NCBI GenBank assembly: GCA_020055645.1
Contig: CM034550.1
Location: forward strand, 11,607,001-11,671,000
Direction: 5' to 3'
Length of the DNA: 64,000 nt
Source of the DNA: Tomocerus qinae
Lineage: Eukaryota; Arthropoda; Collembola; Entomobryomorpha; Tomoceridae
Below, one piece after another: positions 59,090 through 64,000 of the stretch (the first letter of the stretch is position 1; each line of letters opens with the position of its first letter). Position numbers and translations under genes: made by a program. The notes beneath the pieces were generated by a model. It saw only the letters and a program-made list of their open reading frames with translations, ran no database searches and was not told the origin of the DNA.

Positions 59090-61705
59090 TTAGTTTCCTG
59101 TGATAAGTAAGATTCTAGATTTCGCCCCCTTTTTAGAACTTCGTTGAACTTCTCTCAAACTCAAGTCGTTGACATTGGAGCGACTTGGAACTCGAATTTG
59201 AATAATGCGAACACGACCCAGTTCTGTCTTTACAGGGACTGTGATAGTCATTACATTGAATTCCGACTCAACAGTGATAAGTTGAGGATCGATATCTATT
59301 TCTGCAAGATCCAATTCCAAACTAAAGCCATCATCTCCAACAGTTGTCAACCGTAATCCGGGAATACGTCCACCGCCACTTTTGATAATGTAGCCATTGA
59401 TATTGTAAACACCCGGTTCTAATGGAGTATTTGAGAACTGCGTGGATGGAGGAACTTTTGGAATAACTGACTGAGAGCTTTTATAGTTCGGGTTCAATCC
59501 AAGCCTGAAAAATATAATTTTATTATCACCCCCGGATCTATTTAATTGTTTTGGTACCATAATAGAAATATAACATACTTCATTGCAAACGCTTGATTTC
59601 CCATTTGGATTTTCTTGAGCTCTTTAGAATAATCTTCAAGATCCATCGTAAAATCATTCATAGATTTTAAATATTCATCCATTTCAGCATAATAGTTCGT
59701 AATTTGCCCGTTGAATTTTTCCCAGTATACATCCCACTAAAACAAATAACAAAACATAATTTGCAGAATTATGTAAACATTCAAAAAAATTGGTAAGGCA
59801 AGATAATTACCTCGTGAGTTCCAGGAAAAACATTGCATAGATCAACAGTTGGAAACTTTGGCGGTTTTCTCTGGGCTGGTCGAAGAGGCTGTGGAGCTTG
59901 GGAAGCACTATTTTCCACTTTTTCCTTAGGATCATTCTTTGCTTTGTTATTAGTTGAAGTAACAGAACCAACGTCGCTTGTTAGTGATCCTTTGTCAATG
60001 AAACTGTCTACTGCAGCAGCGATTTTTGAATTCACAGGATATAATTCAGCAATGATTGTGGTATTTCCAATAGAAGGGAGAGTGACATCCAGACTTTTAC
60101 TTTTATTTGCTCTAATGCCCATGGTGGAAATAGGTTTCGGATTTAAAACATTAGTAGTCGCCGGTGTGAAAGTCGGGAGTTTAGATTTTACCGCTGCAGA
60201 ATTTGTAATCACTTTTGGCTTGACCCCAGTCGTTGATTTTGTGACAACAGTGCTCTTGCTTTTACCAGCAGTTACTAATCTGGTGGTTGTTTGTCTATTG
60301 TAGACGATAGGCGTCGCTTTTAATTTTGGAGTACTTGCCGCCTCCGATTTAGAACGAACAACTTTCTTGGGGACTTTAAAATCTAAAATTTCTTTCATAT
60401 TGGAAATTGCATTGTGCTGAGCAGCTGCTTTCTTGAAAATTGCGGTGTTTTTGTTCTCCAAAGCCTTACCACCTTTCTTGGTAGGATGGATCGAGTCAAT
60501 CCGTTTATGTACTCCTTGCTGACCGTACCCTGAACTCTGAACCAGTGGCCTGCTACCTTTGCTGCCTTTTAATCTTCCTAAAGAGTTTGATCTTGGCTTT
60601 TTGGAGATCGGGGACTTTGGTGTAGTGCTGATTTGACTAGGAGCTTTCATTTTTGGTGACGAAGTCAATTTGGATTTTATTTTGTCTAAACCAAGTTCAC
60701 TGAAGACACCGCTTTTCGACAGATCTCCTTTTTTCTTGTCCAGGGATCCAAATTGACCACTTAGTTCATGTAGGAGATTTTTGGCTCCAGCTTCAATTGT
60801 CTCCAGACGCTTAATCTCGCTGTCAAAACTTTTGTTACTCTCACTTGCTGCTTTTCCGGATTTCTTATTCACCTTGCTTTTCGTGCTTGAAACTTTTGTC
60901 AGGGATAAGCTTTTCTTTTTCATTGAAGTTTTTGTTCCGCTGACAGAAAGTGTATCATTGGATTTCTGCGATGTTTTCGAGCTGATATTCTTCGATTTAC
61001 TCTTACTTGCATTCTTGGTAAGATTTTTGCTTGAAACTTTGGTAGAACTTTTACTCTTCGATTTTTTATCGTTTTCTATGACATCTTGGCTCCAGTGAAC
61101 ACTTGTTGATTTTTTTGATTTCCTTTTCCCAGCTCTGATTGCTCTGGCTGCTGCTTCCTGCTCTTCCTCCAGTCCGGTATCGGGAAGTAGGGCTTCATGC
61201 AAATATTGGAACTGTGCTTCTAGTCGTGCTGGAGAAAAAATGCCAAATTTTCATTACATTGCACTAAATAAGAAATTTTTAAGAAAATATAACTTTGGCT
61301 ATTCACATCTTAAATCGGGAGTCACGGTTTTTAGTCCCAAACGTTTCATTTCTTCCTTCAGACGATGTTCTTTCTCCTGTTTCAAAATCTTCAGAGCCTG
61401 AAGTCGTTTCGCTTGATATTCCTTCCATTCCAACGATTCTGGGTCATCCAGCAATTTCTTTTTTATTACTGAGGGTGTCGCTTTGGATTGTTTTTTGTTT
61501 ATGCTTGTTAAAATATCGGCCAAAGTATACAAACCTCCTAAATCCCAATTTTCCCAAATATTTAGACACCTTTCATCCTTAATTTATGTCATATAATCAA
61601 GATAACAACAAATTACATTCAATTACCTGAGGAAACTGGAAATTCCTCAAAGGGTACATTTTTGTCAGATGTGGACCGTCCCGCAACTGCGATATTATGT
61701 TCCAT
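59090..61705 (-). CDS. Ser/Lys-rich largely disordered protein (unrecognised)
   Basis: Five exons: 61627-61705, 61307-61537, 59811-61228, 59579-59736 and 59090-59504, about 766 aa. The N-terminus has a charged helical segment (WKEYQAKRLQALKILKQEKE). The large third exon encodes ~470 residues dominated by Ser, Lys and Thr in short repeats such as SKSKSSTKVSSKN, typical of a disordered microtubule- or nucleic-acid-binding region. A helical part follows, with aromatic residues (WDVYWEKFNGQITNYYAEMDEYL). The C-terminal exon looks folded and beta-rich (GVYNINGYIIKSGGGRIPGL, then alternating hydrophobic strands). No signal peptide or membrane span. I do not recognise it; a cytoskeletal or centrosomal role is a guess from composition. 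Confidence 0.72.
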
Positions 61706-62030
61706 TTATTCAATTGAAAACTTTATTACTTAGGTCGTTATAGTTGAACCTAAAATACTATTGAACAAGAATTTAACCGTGAGAAATAGGTAGCAATAAA
61801 TCGTTAAGACTATTTTGCAAAAATTGCAATTTGAAAATGTGCGAGACGAATTGACATAAATCTTACCTGAATGTTCATGAGGAGTGAACATTCGTTTTTC
61901 AAGCACGGAAAAGAAAACAATGATCGTTTTGAAGTTTAACCTTAGCAACTATTTACTGATAACCATGCAAATAATGATTCGCTAGATATTTTAGTGTTTC
62001 AGTTTAGATCTTTTATTTCACATTGAAAGA
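61706..62030. other. Short intergenic spacer
   Basis: About 325 bases between two minus-strand genes. It must hold the promoter of the Ser/Lys-rich gene and the 3' end of the oxidoreductase transcript; no motif stands out. Confidence 0.5.
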
Positions 62031-64000
62031 TTATTGTGATGGAGTCTCTATAAATGTTTTTGCAGCTAAAAATCCGGGTAATCCCATTACACCGCCTCCA
62101 GGATGGGCACCGCTCCCGCACAAATACAGTCCTTTGATGGGCGTTTCAGGAAACCAACATTTTCTAGTTGAAATTGGTCTCAGCCAGTATAATTGGTCGA
62201 TTGTCATAGAACCATGGAAAATATTCTAAGGACAAAAATCATTATCATCTCATACTTCCTTGAAATATCGGAAATAATGCAAATCTTAAAAAATATTCTC
62301 AATTTCTGGATAAATTACCCCTCCGGTTAATCCGAATGTTTTTTCCAAGTCGTACGGTGTAAGTACTTCCTTTCCAACGACAGATTCTTTAAATCCAGGA
62401 GCATATTCTTCAATAGTGTTAAAAACTGTCTGAGCATATTTTTCTTTGTACACTTCATCAGACCAAGATCCGTCGGAAGGAGCGAAAGGAGTGTATTGAG
62501 TAAATAGCAGACAAACATGAGATCCTGGAGAACTTGTCAGGGTAGGATCCAAACTTGACGGAATCACCATCTCTATCATAGGCTTCTGAGAAGGAGTATT
62601 GGTCTTCAGACAGTGATCATAAGATTCATGTAGTTCCTTTATAGATTCACAATTCAGATGAATTGTACATTTATGATGATCTCCTACAACTCCCGGAGAT
62701 TTATTCGGATCAGCTGAAAAATTCGGCAGTTTACTCAGAGCAACTGTCGGATTTTAAAAACGTATACTCATTATTACTTTATTACTGATAATATTTGATA
62801 TTTAAATTCTGCATTTGATTGGAAAATAGAGAAATTGATCTACCTAACAGTAATTGTATTGAATTATATATTCGATCATGTCTAAATTAATCGAAGGTAT
62901 ACCTACGCAAATAACTAAAGAAACATTTCTTGTATTGTATTATTGTATTTTCGTTGTAGACTGATCATAATTAATAATGATCATTGATGGTATTATTCAC
63001 CTCCGAGAGAATATGAAGTTTTGATTATCTTTACCTACCATTAATTTTTGTTACAGGGGAAGTGTAATCAATAGCATCGATGGCTTGTACGAATTCTTCC
63101 CCCAAAACATTCTTCAATTTAGCAGAGTCAATAAGTTTCTTAAAAGTTACATGAGGAGTAGCTCCTGAAAAAACGGCCAAATTGGCTTTTATTTCCAATC
63201 CGTCCACCGTGACTACTCCTTTTGCTTGACTCGGATTTTCTGATGAATTGAACACAATTTCACGAACTTCCTGGATCAACAACGAATATATTCAATATTA
63301 AAAATAGCTTCATTAATTATCAGAATTTATTACCGTGCTGGAATTAATATCTTACTTTTCCAGTAAAAATGTCAACACCAAGGGAAGAAGCACTAGCAGC
63401 CATGGCTGAAGTCACACCACCCATTCCCCCTTCAGGATATGCCCAAGCACCTGAAATAACCGCGACATGTTTAGCGGTCATTTTAAAAGCAATTTATGAT
63501 TTTATAGTAAAATTCAACCTGGTTTTCCGTCGATCCCTCCCATAATGTGATGCAACAGTACATACCTAGAAAATATTAAGTATTGAAATTTCAATTTGTA
63601 ATCCTTTGCAATATTAGCTTGAGAAAATTTCGATACACGAGACTCCAAGTAAAGAATCGTGCAAAATAGAACATTTTTTGGGAAATTATTTTTAGAAAAT
63701 GTTTTTGGACAAAGCGAGTTGTTTTCTTACCCAGTACCCGCAGTATAAGGACCAGACATAGTTCCGATAACAGCATCAGTAGCTAAAGTAGCCTTTAGAG
63801 GTTCCGACTCAAAATACTTATCAAGGATTTTAGCAGCCGAAGCTGTCAAAGTTTCATGAAACTGTGGCAATTCCTTGCCTAAAGATCTGAATGCTGTCCA
63901 AAGAGGAGTTAATGCTTTGAGTCTCTTCAGAGAAAATCTTCCTTGTTTATCCCAAATATTTGGAGGTCGATTGTCCAGAAGAGCCACAACTGCATCAACA
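62031..64000 (-). CDS. PYROXD2: PYROXD2-type FAD-dependent oxidoreductase, 3' part
   Basis: C-terminal ~420 residues of a pyridine nucleotide-disulphide oxidoreductase domain protein 2 (phytoene-dehydrogenase / carotenoid-oxidoreductase-like, mitochondrial matrix in mammals); the 5' end lies beyond the window. Exons: 63731-64000 (continues), 63519-63565, 63356-63450, 63039-63270, 62319-62743 and 62031-62225. Family blocks: SGPYTAGTG, YVLLHHIMGGIDGKPGAWAYPEGGMGGVTSAMA, FSGATPHVTF, FGLTGGNIFHGSMTIDQLYWLRP, and the FAD-binding C-terminal LYLCGSGAHPGGGVMGLPG. All junction phases agree. The substrate is unknown in this family; the assignment rests on the motif order. Confidence 0.92.

Noticed and set aside
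59833-61098. Long plus-strand open frames opposite the Ser/Lys-rich exon
   Set aside because: Shadows of the 1.4-kb minus-strand exon; the minus frame has matching splice phases on both sides.

Overview
The window is nuclear DNA of an animal, most likely an arthropod. It is AT-rich, its genes are split by mostly short GT-AG introns (many 50-120 bases), and nothing is arranged as an operon. It carries a P-type transposon with a THAP transposase, several small inverted-repeat transposons, an NPC2/ML protein, an S28 protease, a GH20 hexosaminidase and an Amt ammonium transporter. A springtail or other early-branching hexapod would fit, but the sequence alone does not prove the taxon. Exons below were joined by hand using splice sites, reading phase and family similarity; every intact gene listed keeps an open frame across all its junctions.

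Layout. 1-12,746: a minus-strand tandem array of a small multi-membrane-span protein family I do not recognise. Copy 1 (873-3,217) is intact. Copy 2 (4,141-9,808) is broken by a 4.03-kb P-type element (5,757-9,786, 8-bp target duplication). Copy 3 (10,589-12,746) is intact with a Q/N-rich repeat tail. 12,935-13,080: a foldback MITE. 13,874-15,338: an unrecognised N-terminally anchored coiled-coil protein. 17,445-20,751: a GH20 beta-hexosaminidase with two alternative signal-peptide exons and three copies of one MITE in its introns. 23,646-27,877 (plus): an S28 serine protease. 28,211-29,640: an adiponectin-receptor-type protein. 31,264-37,587: nucleoporin Nup160 in 21 exons.

38,280-46,397: three tandem, diverged LDLR-A-like single-span receptors, each ending in a separate exon that opens with a D-x-PP-x-Y motif. 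47,919-49,206: a small secreted protein with a very basic C-terminus. 51,421-52,321 (plus): an NPC2-like ML protein. 52,758-54,853: the ammonium transporter. 54,854-59,089: no gene, but a MITE, a second small inverted-repeat element and a 26-bp minisatellite. 59,090-61,705: an unrecognised Ser/Lys-rich protein. 62,031-64,000: the 3' part of a PYROXD2-type oxidoreductase that runs off the window.

The genes do not form one pathway. The most unusual content is (i) the membrane-protein array, whose last exon carries a different repeat tail in each paralogue, (ii) the PPxY receptor cluster, and (iii) the alternative signal-peptide exons of the hexosaminidase with a MITE between them.
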